A stretch of DNA of 64,000 bases from Massilia sp. erpn (GCF_024400215.1 NZ_CP053748.1:4836001-4900000); one strand, 5' to 3'; positions 17,246 through 26,343 are shown, numbered from the stretch's first letter. Program-made: numbers and translations. Notes: a model not told the origin generated them from the letters alone.

Positions 17246-17626
17246 CTATACGAAGTCGCTGCCGCGCAGACAATCCCCCTCCGCCCAGATGGCCCGCAAG
17301 CGCTGCTTCACGTTCACCAGCTCATCGCGCTGTTCGCGCAGCGCCGCCATCATCTGCTCGATCTCGCCCAGGCGCTGATCGAGATTGCGCATCATGTCTT
17401 CCTGGAACTCACTGCCTTCCTTGGCCATCACGACGCGCACCGCATCCAGCGAAAACCCCAAATTCTGCGCAACCTGGATCACGTGCAGGCGCTTTAAAGT
17501 GCTCTCGTCATAATGCCGATAACCGTTGATGCCGCGCTCGGGCTTGGGCAGCAGACCGGACTGTTCATAGTATCGGATGGCCGAGGCGGCCAGGCCCGAA
17601 CGTTCCGCCAATTCCCCTATCTTCAT
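17246..17626 (-). CDS. MerR-family transcriptional regulator
   Basis: A 126-residue protein with a textbook MerR N-terminus: MKIGELAERSGLAASAIRYY, followed by a GYRHYDESTLKRL wing and a coiled-coil dimerisation helix (DQRLGEIEQMMAALREQRDE). A single late Cys and no paired Cys make a classical heavy-metal sensor unlikely; it resembles SoxR-like or oxidant/electrophile-responsive members. It is divergent from the flavin oxidoreductase gene, with 68 bases between them containing a 19-bp-spaced promoter, so it very likely controls that gene. Confidence 0.88.
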   Translation of the reverse strand: MKIGELAERSGLAASAIRYYEQSGLLPKPERGINGYRHYDESTLKRLHVIQVAQNLGFSLDAVRVVMAKEGSEFQEDMMRNLDQRLGEIEQMMAALREQRDELVNVKQRLRAIWAEGDCLRGSDFV

Positions 17627-17631
17627 TTCGC

Positions 17632-17662
17632 TTGACCTTCAAGTTGGCTTTAAGCTTAGCAT
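17632..17662 (+). promoter_or_regulatory. MerR-type promoter with 19-bp spacer
   Basis: TTGACC (17632-17637) and TAGCAT (17657-17662) are separated by 19 bases, the overlong spacer typical of MerR-activated promoters. The spacer contains the imperfect dyad CTTCAAG-TTGG-CTTTAAG. It drives the flavin oxidoreductase at 17695 and overlaps the MerR leader. Confidence 0.55.
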
Positions 17663-17694
17663 AGCTTATTTCCACAGAAGGAGCGCTGATTATC

Positions 17695-18951
17695 ATGCCG
17701 GCCCAAATGTTTTCACCGTTGACGCTACCCAATGGCAGCACCCTCCCCAACCGCCTGGCCAAGGCCGCGATGGAAGAAAACATGGCCGATGCCGGTCAGA
17801 TTCCCGGGCCAGCCCTGCATCGCCTGTACCGGCAATGGGCCGATGGCGGCGCTGGTTTGCTCATTACCGGCAATGTGATGATCGACCACCGCGCGCTGAC
17901 TGGCCCCGGCGCCGTGGTGCTGGAGGCGCGGACGCCGCTGGAACCCTTCGTCCAATGGGCCAAGGCGGCGCGCAGCCGCGGCGCCCAGGTGTGGATGCAG
18001 ATCAGCCATCCCGGGCGCCAGGTGCTGGCCGATATGGGCGGCAATGCCTGGGCGCCATCGGCGGTCGCGCTGGAGATGGGCAAGCACAGCAAGCTGTTTG
18101 CCCCGCCGGTGGCGATGAGCGAAGCCCAGATCGAAGAGGTGATCGCGCGCTTTGCCGCCACGGCCCACGCGGCAGAGCAAGCCGGTTTCAACGGCGTGCA
18201 GATTCATGCGGCGCACGGCTATCTGCTGTCGCAATTCCTGTCGCCCCTGGCCAACCTGCGCCGCGACGCATGGGGCGGCAGCCTGGAAAATCGTGCCCGC
18301 CTGCTGCTGGCGGTGGTGAGCGCGATACGCCAGCGCGTCTCGCCCGGATTCGGCGTTGCGGTAAAACTGAACTCGGCCGACTTCCAGCGCGGCGGCTTTT
18401 CCGAGGACGATGCCAAACAAGTCCTGCAGCACTTGAACCGGCTGGCGGTCGATCTGGTCGAGCTGTCCGGCGGCAGTTATGAAAGCCCCGCCATGCAGGG
18501 CCGCGCCGCCGACGGTCGCACGCTGGCGCGCGAAGCCTATTTTCTGGAGTTTGCACGCCAGCTGGCGGCGGTGGCCAGCATGCCGCTCATGACCACGGGC
18601 GGCATCAGCCGCAAGGCCGTGGCCCAGCAAGTCCTGGACAGCGGCGTCGCGCTGGCCGGCATCGCCACCGCGCTGGCGGTGGCGCCGGACTTGCCGCAGC
18701 AGTGGCGTGAGGGCCGCGAACCGGCAGCCCTGATGCCGGCCGTGACCTGGAAGGACAAGGTACTGGTGGCGCTGACCCAGATGGCGCTGGTCAAGCGCCG
18801 CTTGCGTGCGCTGGGTACTGGCGATTTGGCGCTCGCCAGCTATTCGCCGCTGTTTACCTTGATCGCCGACCAGTGGCGGGCGCGCGGCCTGACCAAACGC
18901 TATCGCCGCTGGCATGCGCAGCAAAGCGCCACAGGCGGCAAGACGGCTTGA
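17695..18951 (+). CDS. NADH:flavin oxidoreductase (old yellow enzyme family)
   Basis: A 418-residue TIM-barrel flavoenzyme. Markers are NGSTLPNRLAKAAMEENMAD at the FMN-binding start, QISHPGRQ, the IHAAHGYLLSQFLSP segment with the substrate-binding His pair region, NRRDAWGGS-type NLRRDAWGGSLENR, and a phosphate-binding end (TTGGISRKAVAQQVLD, then VALAGIATAL). It reduces activated C=C bonds such as those of enals or enones with NAD(P)H. It lacks the Fe-S/FAD extension of the 2,4-dienoyl-CoA reductases. Control by the divergent MerR regulator would fit an electrophile-stress response, by inference. Confidence 0.87.
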   Translation: MPAQMFSPLTLPNGSTLPNRLAKAAMEENMADAGQIPGPALHRLYRQWADGGAGLLITGNVMIDHRALTGPGAVVLEARTPLEPFVQWAKAARSRGAQVWMQISHPGRQVLADMGGNAWAPSAVALEMGKHSKLFAPPVAMSEAQIEEVIARFAATAHAAEQAGFNGVQIHAAHGYLLSQFLSPLANLRRDAWGGSLENRARLLLAVVSAIRQRVSPGFGVAVKLNSADFQRGGFSEDDAKQVLQHLNRLAVDLVELSGGSYESPAMQGRAADGRTLAREAYFLEFARQLAAVASMPLMTTGGISRKAVAQQVLDSGVALAGIATALAVAPDLPQQWREGREPAALMPAVTWKDKVLVALTQMALVKRRLRALGTGDLALASYSPLFTLIADQWRARGLTKRYRRWHAQQSATGGKTA

Positions 18952-18964
18952 GGCCTGCCTCGAT

Positions 18965-21928
18965 TCAGTAAGCCTTCCTGGCGGGTACGGTCACGGTGAT
19001 TACCGTGCCCTCTTCCGCTTTGCTGCCGATTTCCAGGCCGGCACCGATGCCCTTGGCACGCTCGCGCATGCCCGGCAATCCCCAGTGGCCCGGCCGCTGG
19101 CCCGTCAGGGCCACGGATTCGTCCAGTCCCCGCCCGTCATCGCGGATGCGCAGGCGGAAGGCGCTGTCGCCGTATTCCAGTTCGACTTCGATACGGCTGG
19201 CGTCCGCATAGCGCGAGGCATTGAACAGCGCTTCGCGCGCAATGGCGTAAATCTCTTCATGCGCTGCTGGCCGCAACTGCCTGGGCTTGCCCTTCACCCG
19301 CATTGCAAACGCATGCGGACGATGCGCAGCCAACCCTTTGCCGAACTGCTCCAGGGTCAGTTCCAGCGTTTCCGGCCCGGCCGATGCGCGCAAGTCCATA
19401 ATCTGGTCGCGCCCTTCCACCAGTAATTGTTCGGCCAGATTCAGCGTCTGGTCCAGGCGCGTTCGTTCCTGTGTGCCTTCCTTCAAATGCCGGCTGTGCG
19501 CGTCGAAGGATATCAATAGGGACTGCATGCTTTGCAGCAGGGTATCGTGCAAGGCCCGCGCAATGCGCGAACGTTCCGCCAGCCGTTCATGCAGGCGTTC
19601 CTGCATCCTTTGCGTGAGGTAGCGAATCCGCAGCGCATAAGCGGCATACAACAGCAGCAGGCCGGCCGCCGCCAGCAGCAGCTTGAACCAGCCGCTCTGC
19701 ACGAATGTCGGCGGAATATCCATCTCCAGCGCCGCCCCCTTCGTATTCCAAAGATTGTCCTCGTTCGACGCCATAACTTCGAAGCGATACTTGCCCGGCA
19801 CCAGATTGGTGTAATACGCCTGGCGCCGCCCCGCCGCTTCCTGCCACGCCTGATCCAGGCCCGCCAGCCGGTAGCGCAGGCGTACCCGTTCGGGTATCGA
19901 CAGGCTCAACGCCGTGAAATCGATCTGAACGTTCCGCGTTCCCTGCGGTAGTCCTAGCGCGCGGCCTTGCGGAATTGCATAGCGTGCGCCATCGGACTGC
20001 ACGCCCAATACTTCCACTGGGGGCGGCAGCGGATTGCGCAGGATATTGGCCGGATCGATGCTGCCGACCGAACCCGTTGTCGCGTACCACAACACGCCGT
20101 CGCGGGAGCGCATTAGCGACGGCACGGGCCTTAATTGCGGTGCGCGGCCCTGCATTCCATCCTGCGCGTTGAAGCGCTCGAACGGCACGGCGTTCGTTCC
20201 ATCTTTGAGCCACCCATCCAGATCGGCGGCGACGATGCGGTATAGGCCGTCCGCACCATGCAGCCATAGGTCGCCACCGGGCAGGCGTACGATGCCCGAG
20301 ACGCCGCGAAAGCGTTCATTGCGCTCGCCGTGCAGGGTGGCGAAGCGGCCATTGCGATACAAGGCAACGCCGCCCTCCCCGCCGGCCCACATGGTCCGAT
20401 TATCGGCATGCAGATGCAGGATAGTCCCCAGTTGCAGGCCCTGGTCCGGGCCAAGAGCGCTCACCTTGCGATCACCGACGATGGTAATCCGGCTGCTGGG
20501 ATGCGCCATCCATATATTTCCCGCGCTGTCGCGCGCCATGGAGGTGGTCAGCAGATCGGGGATGCCTTGCAGTCCGCCTGACTTGATCCATTCCCCCTCA
20601 AGCAGCTTGTACACGCCTTTGCCGGCGGAGAAGGAGGCCCATAGCGCACCGTCCATACCCAGCTGCAGGGCGTGGACGCGCAGCCCTTTCACTTCATCCG
20701 GAAAGCGGATCTGCGTCAGGCGGCCATCGGGATCGCGGCGCAGCACGCCTTCCATTCCGCCCAGCCATAGCGTGCCGTCCGGCGCCGTGTAGCTGGCCGT
20801 CAGACGTCCCGGGACTTCGCGCCGCGGCGGCTGGCCGGGACTATAGCTCCAAAGGTCGCCAGCATAATCGCCTACCCAGATATCGCCGGATGGCCCCTTC
20901 ACCAGGGCCGGATATTCCAGCCGTCTGGCGACCGGCAGGGTTTGCAGGCGGTTCAGGCGCAGCCGGTCGATCCCGCGCGAGGTTCCCAGCCAGAGATTTC
21001 CCTCGCGGTCCTGCCGAATGGCGCCCAGCATCGGGCCGCTGATGCCGTTCAGCGTCGACAGGCTTTGTTCCGGCGTCCGGGACGTGGCCGGCGCGACTTT
21101 GCGCTCCAGGCTCTCGGCGTGCATCATCCACATCGTCCCCTGCCGGTCGAAGTACATGCCGATGCCTTCTAGTTCGGGCTTTTGCGTCTGGCCAGCGGGC
21201 GGTGGCGTGGTATGAACCCGGTAATAGCCGCGCTCAAAATCATTGCCCCAGATGCTGCCGTCCGGTGCTTCGCACAGCCAAACCAGGGTCTTGCGCGGCC
21301 AGGCCTGGCCGAAGCGGTTTTCGCCCGGCCGCCGGAAATAAGCCCCCGTGTTCGTTCCAATCCACGTCGTGCCATCGCGGGCAAACAGGATCTGGAACAC
21401 GCCCAGGGCCGGCAGTCCGGATTCCGGCCCCAGATATTGGAAACGCTTGCCGCCCGGAGCCAGAACCGCCACGCCATCGCGCATGGCGACCCAGATCGCG
21501 CCGTCCGGCGCCGCCTCGATGTGCATGGCGCCGACCGGCCGCAAGCCGCCGCTTTCCATATAGGTCTGCGCGCCCTCCTTCCTGAATACGGACACGCCGC
21601 CAACGCGATAACCGACCCAGAGCGCGCCATCCGGCGCCGTGGTCAGTGCCATGATATTGCTGGAGTAAAGCGGCTGGCCGTAGACCTTGTCGGTGTGCTC
21701 GAAACGCGCACCGTCAAAGCGGTACAAGCCAGTTGGCGTGGCGATCCATAGCCAGCCGTCGGCACCTTGCGCAAACTTGGTCACGCCGGCCGGCGCGCCA
21801 TCCACTTCGGTCCAAGCCGTGTGGGTGTAGTCGCTGAGCAGCGGCCGTGGCGCCGCGGCGAAACTGCCTGGATGCCCAATGAGCAAAAGCAGGAAAAGCA
21901 AGGCTTGGGTTGCGCGAAAAATCATCAA
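18965..21928 (-). CDS. Two-component sensor kinase with beta-propeller (Reg_prop/Y_Y_Y) sensor
   Basis: A 987-residue membrane histidine kinase. A signal peptide (LLFLLLLIGHPGSFAAA) leads to a long periplasmic region of repeated W-[IL]-[GA]-T/x-x-x-G-[LI] Reg_prop blades (for example GWLWIATPTGLYRFDG) and a Y_Y_Y domain ending near residue 740. One membrane helix follows (KLLLAAAGLLLLYAAYAL, near 750-768). A HisKA_3 dimerisation domain (RARIARALHDTLLQ-type, His near 792) and a HATPase_c domain (DDGRGLDE, near 934) complete it. These are usual for NarL-type partners, but no response-regulator gene is adjacent, so it is an orphan here. The stop is 14 bases from the convergent oxidoreductase stop. 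Confidence 0.9.
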   Translation of the reverse strand: MMIFRATQALLFLLLLIGHPGSFAAAPRPLLSDYTHTAWTEVDGAPAGVTKFAQGADGWLWIATPTGLYRFDGARFEHTDKVYGQPLYSSNIMALTTAPDGALWVGYRVGGVSVFRKEGAQTYMESGGLRPVGAMHIEAAPDGAIWVAMRDGVAVLAPGGKRFQYLGPESGLPALGVFQILFARDGTTWIGTNTGAYFRRPGENRFGQAWPRKTLVWLCEAPDGSIWGNDFERGYYRVHTTPPPAGQTQKPELEGIGMYFDRQGTMWMMHAESLERKVAPATSRTPEQSLSTLNGISGPMLGAIRQDREGNLWLGTSRGIDRLRLNRLQTLPVARRLEYPALVKGPSGDIWVGDYAGDLWSYSPGQPPRREVPGRLTASYTAPDGTLWLGGMEGVLRRDPDGRLTQIRFPDEVKGLRVHALQLGMDGALWASFSAGKGVYKLLEGEWIKSGGLQGIPDLLTTSMARDSAGNIWMAHPSSRITIVGDRKVSALGPDQGLQLGTILHLHADNRTMWAGGEGGVALYRNGRFATLHGERNERFRGVSGIVRLPGGDLWLHGADGLYRIVAADLDGWLKDGTNAVPFERFNAQDGMQGRAPQLRPVPSLMRSRDGVLWYATTGSVGSIDPANILRNPLPPPVEVLGVQSDGARYAIPQGRALGLPQGTRNVQIDFTALSLSIPERVRLRYRLAGLDQAWQEAAGRRQAYYTNLVPGKYRFEVMASNEDNLWNTKGAALEMDIPPTFVQSGWFKLLLAAAGLLLLYAAYALRIRYLTQRMQERLHERLAERSRIARALHDTLLQSMQSLLISFDAHSRHLKEGTQERTRLDQTLNLAEQLLVEGRDQIMDLRASAGPETLELTLEQFGKGLAAHRPHAFAMRVKGKPRQLRPAAHEEIYAIAREALFNASRYADASRIEVELEYGDSAFRLRIRDDGRGLDESVALTGQRPGHWGLPGMRERAKGIGAGLEIGSKAEEGTVITVTVPARKAY

Positions 21929-22074
21929 TAGCTGCTGTAGCTGCGCCGAAAAGTTGAGGATGGTAGTGCATTTCAGCTGCGCCAGGCGCGAAAGTTTCCG
22001 GGATTTGAAGCACTCCCAGCAAAATTAATAATTTCTCAATATACTAATGAGTTCTATCGGCATCCGGCATCACC

Positions 22075-23343
22075 ATGAATAACACGCAATCTCCCGCTTC
22101 CGCACTGGCTAACGGCAAAGGTGGCAGTTTAGGCACCTTGCTGGCGACTGTCCTGCTGCCCTTTGCCCTGGGCCATTTCACCTCCTATCTGTACCGCGTG
22201 ATCAATGCCGTCGTTTATCCGGATCTGGCGCGCGACCTGGGACTGGCTGCCGATAGCATCGGCCTGCTCACCGGCGCCTATTTCCTGACCTTCGCGGCGG
22301 CCCAGCTGCCCATCGGCGTGGCGCTCGACCGCTATGGACCGCGCCGCGTACAGGCGCCGATGCTGTTGCTGGCCGCAGGCGGCGCCGTGCTGTTCGCGCA
22401 GGCGCACAGCGTGGAGCAGCTGGTGCTGGCACGCGGTCTGATCGGCCTGGGCGTGGCAGGCTCGCTGATGGCGTCGATCAAGGCCAGCTCGCTCTGGCTA
22501 CCTCCTGAGCGCCTGCCCCTGGCCACGGCGCTGCTGCTGTCGGTCGGCGGCATGGGCGCGATGGCATCCACCACTCCTTTGCAGGCCGCGCTGCAATACA
22601 CGCAATGGCGCGGTGCCTTCGTGGCGCTGGCCATTGGCACGCTGCTGGTCAGCGCCATTATTTACTTCGTGGTGCCGGAACATGGCCGCAAGCAGCCCAG
22701 CAAGCTGCGCGATATGGCGGCTGCCGTGCGCGACCTGTATTCTTCCTGGTCGTTCTGGCGCCTGGCGCTGTATTCCATCGTGGCCCACGCTACCTATATG
22801 GCGGTGCAAAGCCTGTGGATGGGTTCCTGGCTGCGCGATATGGCCCATCTCGGCCGGCCCGAGGTGGCCAATGTGCTGCTGGCGGGCGCCATGGCCATGG
22901 TGGCCGGCTCCCTGTTTTTTGGCTGGCTGACCGATTATCTGGGCAAGTTCGGTGTCAAGCCGCTGCTGGTATGCGGCTGCGGCATCTGGGTCTTTATCAC
23001 GGTGCAGCTGATGATGGCCGGCGGTGTGAACCTGAACCCCTATGTGGCAGCCGTTGGTTTCAGCTTCTTCGGTACGGCGACGACCATGAATTACGCCATC
23101 GTCGCGCAAAGCGTGCCTTCTCATCTGACGGGCCGCGTCAGCACTTCCTTCAACCTGCTGGTTTTCCTGCTGGCTTTTGTGGTGCAATGGGGCATGGGCC
23201 TCATCATCAATCTGTGGACGCCGGAGCATGGCGCATATCCGGCGCCGGCCTATCAATATGCTTTCGGCGTTATCCTGGCGTTGCAGATCCCTGGCATGCT
23301 CTTGTGGTTGAGCTTTAAGCCATGGCGGCGCGCATGCCCTTGA
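22075..23343 (+). CDS. Major facilitator superfamily transporter
   Basis: A 422-residue integral membrane protein with about 12 hydrophobic helices. The loop 2-3 signature is ALDRYGPRRVQAPMLLLAAG (G-x-x-x-D-R-x-G-x-R-R type). A central cytoplasmic loop is EHGRKQPSKLRDMA, and a second-half equivalent is GWLTDYLGKFGVKP. It resembles the nitrate/sialate/sugar-acid type permeases, but substrate cannot be assigned. Its last 29 bases overlap the convergent LysR gene, so their transcripts are antisense at the 3' ends. Confidence 0.85.
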   Translation: MNNTQSPASALANGKGGSLGTLLATVLLPFALGHFTSYLYRVINAVVYPDLARDLGLAADSIGLLTGAYFLTFAAAQLPIGVALDRYGPRRVQAPMLLLAAGGAVLFAQAHSVEQLVLARGLIGLGVAGSLMASIKASSLWLPPERLPLATALLLSVGGMGAMASTTPLQAALQYTQWRGAFVALAIGTLLVSAIIYFVVPEHGRKQPSKLRDMAAAVRDLYSSWSFWRLALYSIVAHATYMAVQSLWMGSWLRDMAHLGRPEVANVLLAGAMAMVAGSLFFGWLTDYLGKFGVKPLLVCGCGIWVFITVQLMMAGGVNLNPYVAAVGFSFFGTATTMNYAIVAQSVPSHLTGRVSTSFNLLVFLLAFVVQWGMGLIINLWTPEHGAYPAPAYQYAFGVILALQIPGMLLWLSFKPWRRACP

Positions 23344-24199
23344 CCAGCGCGTCGAAAACGGTGCGGCAACGCGCGCTGTCGCGTAGGTCGGCATGCATGG
23401 CTACCCAGGTCGTCATCGGCATATTCACTAACTTGGGCAGCACCCGCAGCAGATTGCCGTCGCGCGAGGCCAGGCCCGCCTGGTAGACGCCGATCCCCGC
23501 AGCAGCGCGGACCAGGGCCATTTGCGCCAGATTGCTGTCGCAGCGGTAGGCGAATTTTTCGCGCGACCATGCGCCAAGGCCGGAGCGGGCTGCGCGCAGA
23601 AAGGCCGTTTCCACATCGAAGCCAATCAGGCTGTGGCGATCCAGGTCCGCCATCTTTTTGGGTTCTCCCCGTCGGGCCAAATAGTCCCTATGCGCAAACA
23701 GGCCAAGCGTAAGATCGCCGATGCGCTGCGCCAGGAGCACATCCTGCTGCGGACGGGTCATGCGCACGGCGATATCGACTTCGCGTCCAACCAGGTCTTG
23801 CACCGCATCGCTCAGCACCAGCTCAATGGCGAGGCCAGGATGCGCCGCGTGCAACGGCGCCAGGATGGCAGGCAGAATCTCCACCCCAACCACCTCGCTT
23901 GCCGAAATGCGCACTGCACCGCGCACTTCCTGATGGCCGTGGGCACTGCGCTCGATCGAGGCGGCCAGATGCTGCATTTCCTCCAGCTGCGAACGTAACA
24001 GCAGCGCCGCGTCGGTCGCTTGCAAGCCGGCCTGCGAGCGTGTGAACAGGACCAGGCCCAAGCCCTGCTCCAGTTCCGATACGTGGCGGCCGACAGTGGG
24101 CTGCGTCAGGCCAAGCGAGCGCGCGGCGCCGGATAGCGATTGCGCGTTCAACACATGCAGGAAGGTCCGGTAAAGATCCCAAGGGATGGATGAACTCAT
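23315..24199 (-). CDS. LysR-family transcriptional regulator
   Basis: A 294-residue regulator with an N-terminal winged HTH (LSGAARSLGLTQPTVGRHVSE, shown in part) and a PBP2-type effector domain containing VRISASEVVGVEILPAILAP and REVDIAVRMTRP. Its 3' end overlaps the MFS gene, and it is divergent from the SDR gene, which is the most probable target. A perfect 14-bp palindrome covers its own start codon, consistent with autoregulation. Confidence 0.9.
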   Translation of the reverse strand: MSSSIPWDLYRTFLHVLNAQSLSGAARSLGLTQPTVGRHVSELEQGLGLVLFTRSQAGLQATDAALLLRSQLEEMQHLAASIERSAHGHQEVRGAVRISASEVVGVEILPAILAPLHAAHPGLAIELVLSDAVQDLVGREVDIAVRMTRPQQDVLLAQRIGDLTLGLFAHRDYLARRGEPKKMADLDRHSLIGFDVETAFLRAARSGLGAWSREKFAYRCDSNLAQMALVRAAAGIGVYQAGLASRDGNLLRVLPKLVNMPMTTWVAMHADLRDSARCRTVFDALVKGMRAAMA

Positions 24200-24211
24200 A
24201 CAAATTTGTAT
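24198..24211. promoter_or_regulatory. Perfect palindrome ATACAAATTTGTAT at the LysR start
   Basis: A perfect 14-bp palindrome overlaps two bases of the LysR ATG and faces the divergent SDR gene. It is a good candidate LysR binding site; T-N11-A-like half sites are contained in it. Confidence 0.55.
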
Positions 24212-24294
24212 AGCAACGGTAAGTATTTAGTGAATTTTCAATTAGCACAAGTTTGCCCATAATCGCTTCCATGGTCAACACAAGGGAGGCAAAA

Positions 24295-25305
24295 ATGACG
24301 GTTCAGGAAAAAGTACTGGTGCTTGGCGCCAGCGGCGGTATCGGTGGTGAAATGGTGAGACAGCTGCTGGCGCAGGGCTGGCAGGTGCGCGCCTTGAAAC
24401 GCGGCCTGGGCGTGCCACGCCGCGAAAGCGGTGGCGTGGAATGGATCGAGGGTGATGCGTTGGACGCGCAGGCGGTGGTCCAGGCGGCAGCCGGCTGCAG
24501 CGTGATCGTGCATGCGGTGAACCCGCCCGGTTATCGCGGCTGGGGCGAGCTGGTTCTGCCCATGCTCGACAACACCATCGCCGCTGCGCAGGCGCATGAC
24601 GCCACGGTCGTGCTGCCAGGTACCGTCTATAACTTCGGGCCGGACGCTTTCCCGCTGCTGCATGAAGACACGCCGCAGCAGCCTGTCACGCGCAAAGGCA
24701 AGATCCGCGTTGAGCTGGAAAAGCGCCTGCGGAACGCGGCCGACAGCGGCGCAATGCGCGTGATCGTCGTGCGGGCCGGCGACTTCTTCGGTCCAGGAGC
24801 GCGGAATAACTGGCTGTCGCAAGGCATGGTCCGTCCCGGCGAGGTGCCGGCCGAGGTGAAACTGCCTGCGGCGCCGGGCGTCGGCCACCAATATGCCTAC
24901 CTGCCGGATGTGGCGGCGACCATGCTGGCCCTGCTGGCAGTGCGTGATAAGTTGCCTGCCTTCGCCAGCTTCCATATGGCGGGTTACTGGGATAGCGACG
25001 GTACGCAGTTTGGCCTCGCCATCCAGCGCGTGGTTAAAGCGCGCGGCGCCCGCAAGCCCAAGCTGAAGGCTTTCCCCTGGTGGATGATCCGCCTGGTTGC
25101 ACCCTTCAATGAAACGCTGCGCGAAATGCTGGAAATGCGCTATCTATGGCAGCAGGAAGTGCGCATGGAGAATCAGCGCCTGCGGCAGGTGCTGGGCCGG
25201 GAACCCAGCACGCCGCTGGAACTGGCCCTGGAGCGCACGCTCGAAAGCCTGGGTTGCCTGCCGGCCGTGGGCGACACTGCCGAAGCCTTCACAATAACTC
25301 GCTGA
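24295..25305 (+). CDS. NAD(P)-dependent epimerase/dehydratase-like (atypical SDR) protein
   Basis: A 336-residue Rossmann-fold protein starting MTVQEKVLVLGASGGIGGEM, where GASGGIGGE is the NAD(P)-binding glycine motif. A VIHAVNPP-type strand 4 (VIVHAVNPPGYRGW) and FFGPGARNN follow. The canonical catalytic YxxxK is replaced by a TRKGKIRVELEK segment, so it is an atypical SDR of the NmrA/epimerase type. AGGGAGG eight bases upstream fixes the ATG at 24295; the frame is open from 24253. It is divergent from the LysR gene, which probably regulates it. Confidence 0.82.
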   Translation: MTVQEKVLVLGASGGIGGEMVRQLLAQGWQVRALKRGLGVPRRESGGVEWIEGDALDAQAVVQAAAGCSVIVHAVNPPGYRGWGELVLPMLDNTIAAAQAHDATVVLPGTVYNFGPDAFPLLHEDTPQQPVTRKGKIRVELEKRLRNAADSGAMRVIVVRAGDFFGPGARNNWLSQGMVRPGEVPAEVKLPAAPGVGHQYAYLPDVAATMLALLAVRDKLPAFASFHMAGYWDSDGTQFGLAIQRVVKARGARKPKLKAFPWWMIRLVAPFNETLREMLEMRYLWQQEVRMENQRLRQVLGREPSTPLELALERTLESLGCLPAVGDTAEAFTITR

Positions 25306-25306
25306 C

Positions 25307-25724
25307 CTACGCCTCGACCTTGGCCCGGCGCTTGCCGGCCTTGGACTCCGAGTTCAAGGCCGCCGCGGCCTTGATCAGCGCCTTGAAAGCCTGGGCATCG
25401 ACCTCCTCGCCTTCACGGATATCGATGGCCCGGCGCGCATTGCCATCCAGGCTGGAATTGAACAGGCCTGCTGGATCGTCCAGCGATGCGCCTTTCAGGA
25501 ACGTCAGCTTGACCCAGGCCTTATAGCTTTCGCCGGTGCAGACGATGCCGTTGTGCGACCACACCGGCGTCCCCATCCACTTCACTTCCTCCACCACGTC
25601 GGGCAAGGCTTCATGGATCAGGGCGCGCATCCGGCTCAGGGCCGCGCCAGTCGCCCAGGCTCGCCAATTTCTGGTCGATCTGGCGCGAGGCTGGCGTGTC
25701 GTCTTCCGCGCCCGTTTGCTTCAT
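25307..25724 (-). pseudogene. DUF1801 (YdhG-like) gene with a frameshift near its 5' end
   Basis: An ATG at 25724 (GGGAG upstream, ATGA overlap with the preceding gene) opens MKQTGAEDDTPASRQIDQKL...GDWRG and then runs out of frame. The family's continuation ALSRMRALIHEALPDVVEEV is found in another frame and continues to 25307 through PVWSHNGIVCTGE and DPAGLFNSSLDGN. A single net indel around 25641-25652 therefore splits an otherwise well conserved DUF1801 protein of about 138 residues. A shorter internal ATG at 25630 could still express the last 107 residues. A sequencing error in this GC-rich run is a serious alternative. Confidence 0.75.
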
Positions 25725-25930
25725 GCTGTTCTCCCGGTCAGAATGCGCTTGATGGCATGGCCTTTCCACATCCACAGTCCCGCAAGCACGAGTGCCGGCA
25801 GATAGATGTAGCGCACCAGATGCGCGAAGTCTGGAAGCGCCTCAAACGGAGTATACACATAGCCGATAACCGGAACGCCCAGAAGGATGTGAGCCCAGCG
25901 CACCAGCGCCCTTTTCGTGGCCGCGCTCAT
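25721..25930 (-). CDS. Small membrane protein in the ArsR-SRPBCC operon
   Basis: A 69-residue protein starting MSAATKRALVRWAHILLGVP with two hydrophobic helices (VIGYVY preceded by HILLGVP, and YIYLPALVLAGLWMW). The ATG overlaps the upstream SRPBCC stop (ATGA), and its own stop overlaps the next ATG in the same way, so it is embedded in a tightly coupled operon. No specific function can be assigned. Confidence 0.75.
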   Translation of the reverse strand: MSAATKRALVRWAHILLGVPVIGYVYTPFEALPDFAHLVRYIYLPALVLAGLWMWKGHAIKRILTGRTA

Positions 25931-26343
25931 TGCGCCGACTCCTTCTCCAGCACTCCGCCCAGCGTATCGAAGAAGCGCTTCCAGCCCATTTTCGCTCCTT
26001 GGTAGGCCTGTTCCTGGTCGGTGCGGAAGCCGGCTTGCTCCATGCGCAGCTGGGTGCCGCCCGGGGTCGGCTCCAGCGTCCAGGTGACGACGCTTTCCAG
26101 TCCATGGGCCGCCCAGGTGTAGGACAGGGTTTTGTGCAGCTCGATTTCCATCACTTCGCAATCGACCGAACCCCAGTCGGCGCTGAACTTGAAATGGTGG
26201 CCGGCCCGCGGCTGGAAGTCGCTTTTCATCAGCCAGGCTTCGATCAGGTGCGGTTGGGTCAGCGCGCGCCACAGCTTTTCTGCCGGATAGGGAAATTCGC
26301 GTTCAACCACAACGGTGCGAAGTTGGAGTGCGGTGTCGTTCAT
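25927..26343 (-). CDS. SRPBCC (AHSA1-like) domain protein
   Basis: A 138-residue protein of the START/SRPBCC fold. REFPYPAEKLWRALTQPHLI at the N-terminus, LSYTWAAHG in the middle and TWTLEPTPGGTQLRMEQAGF follow the Aha1/YndB pattern of a hydrophobic ligand-binding helix-grip fold. It is overlapped by four bases with the ArsR-type gene upstream. ArsR-SRPBCC pairs are common in proteobacteria; the ligand is unknown. Confidence 0.85.
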   Translation of the reverse strand: MNDTALQLRTVVVEREFPYPAEKLWRALTQPHLIEAWLMKSDFQPRAGHHFKFSADWGSVDCEVMEIELHKTLSYTWAAHGLESVVTWTLEPTPGGTQLRMEQAGFRTDQEQAYQGAKMGWKRFFDTLGGVLEKESAQ

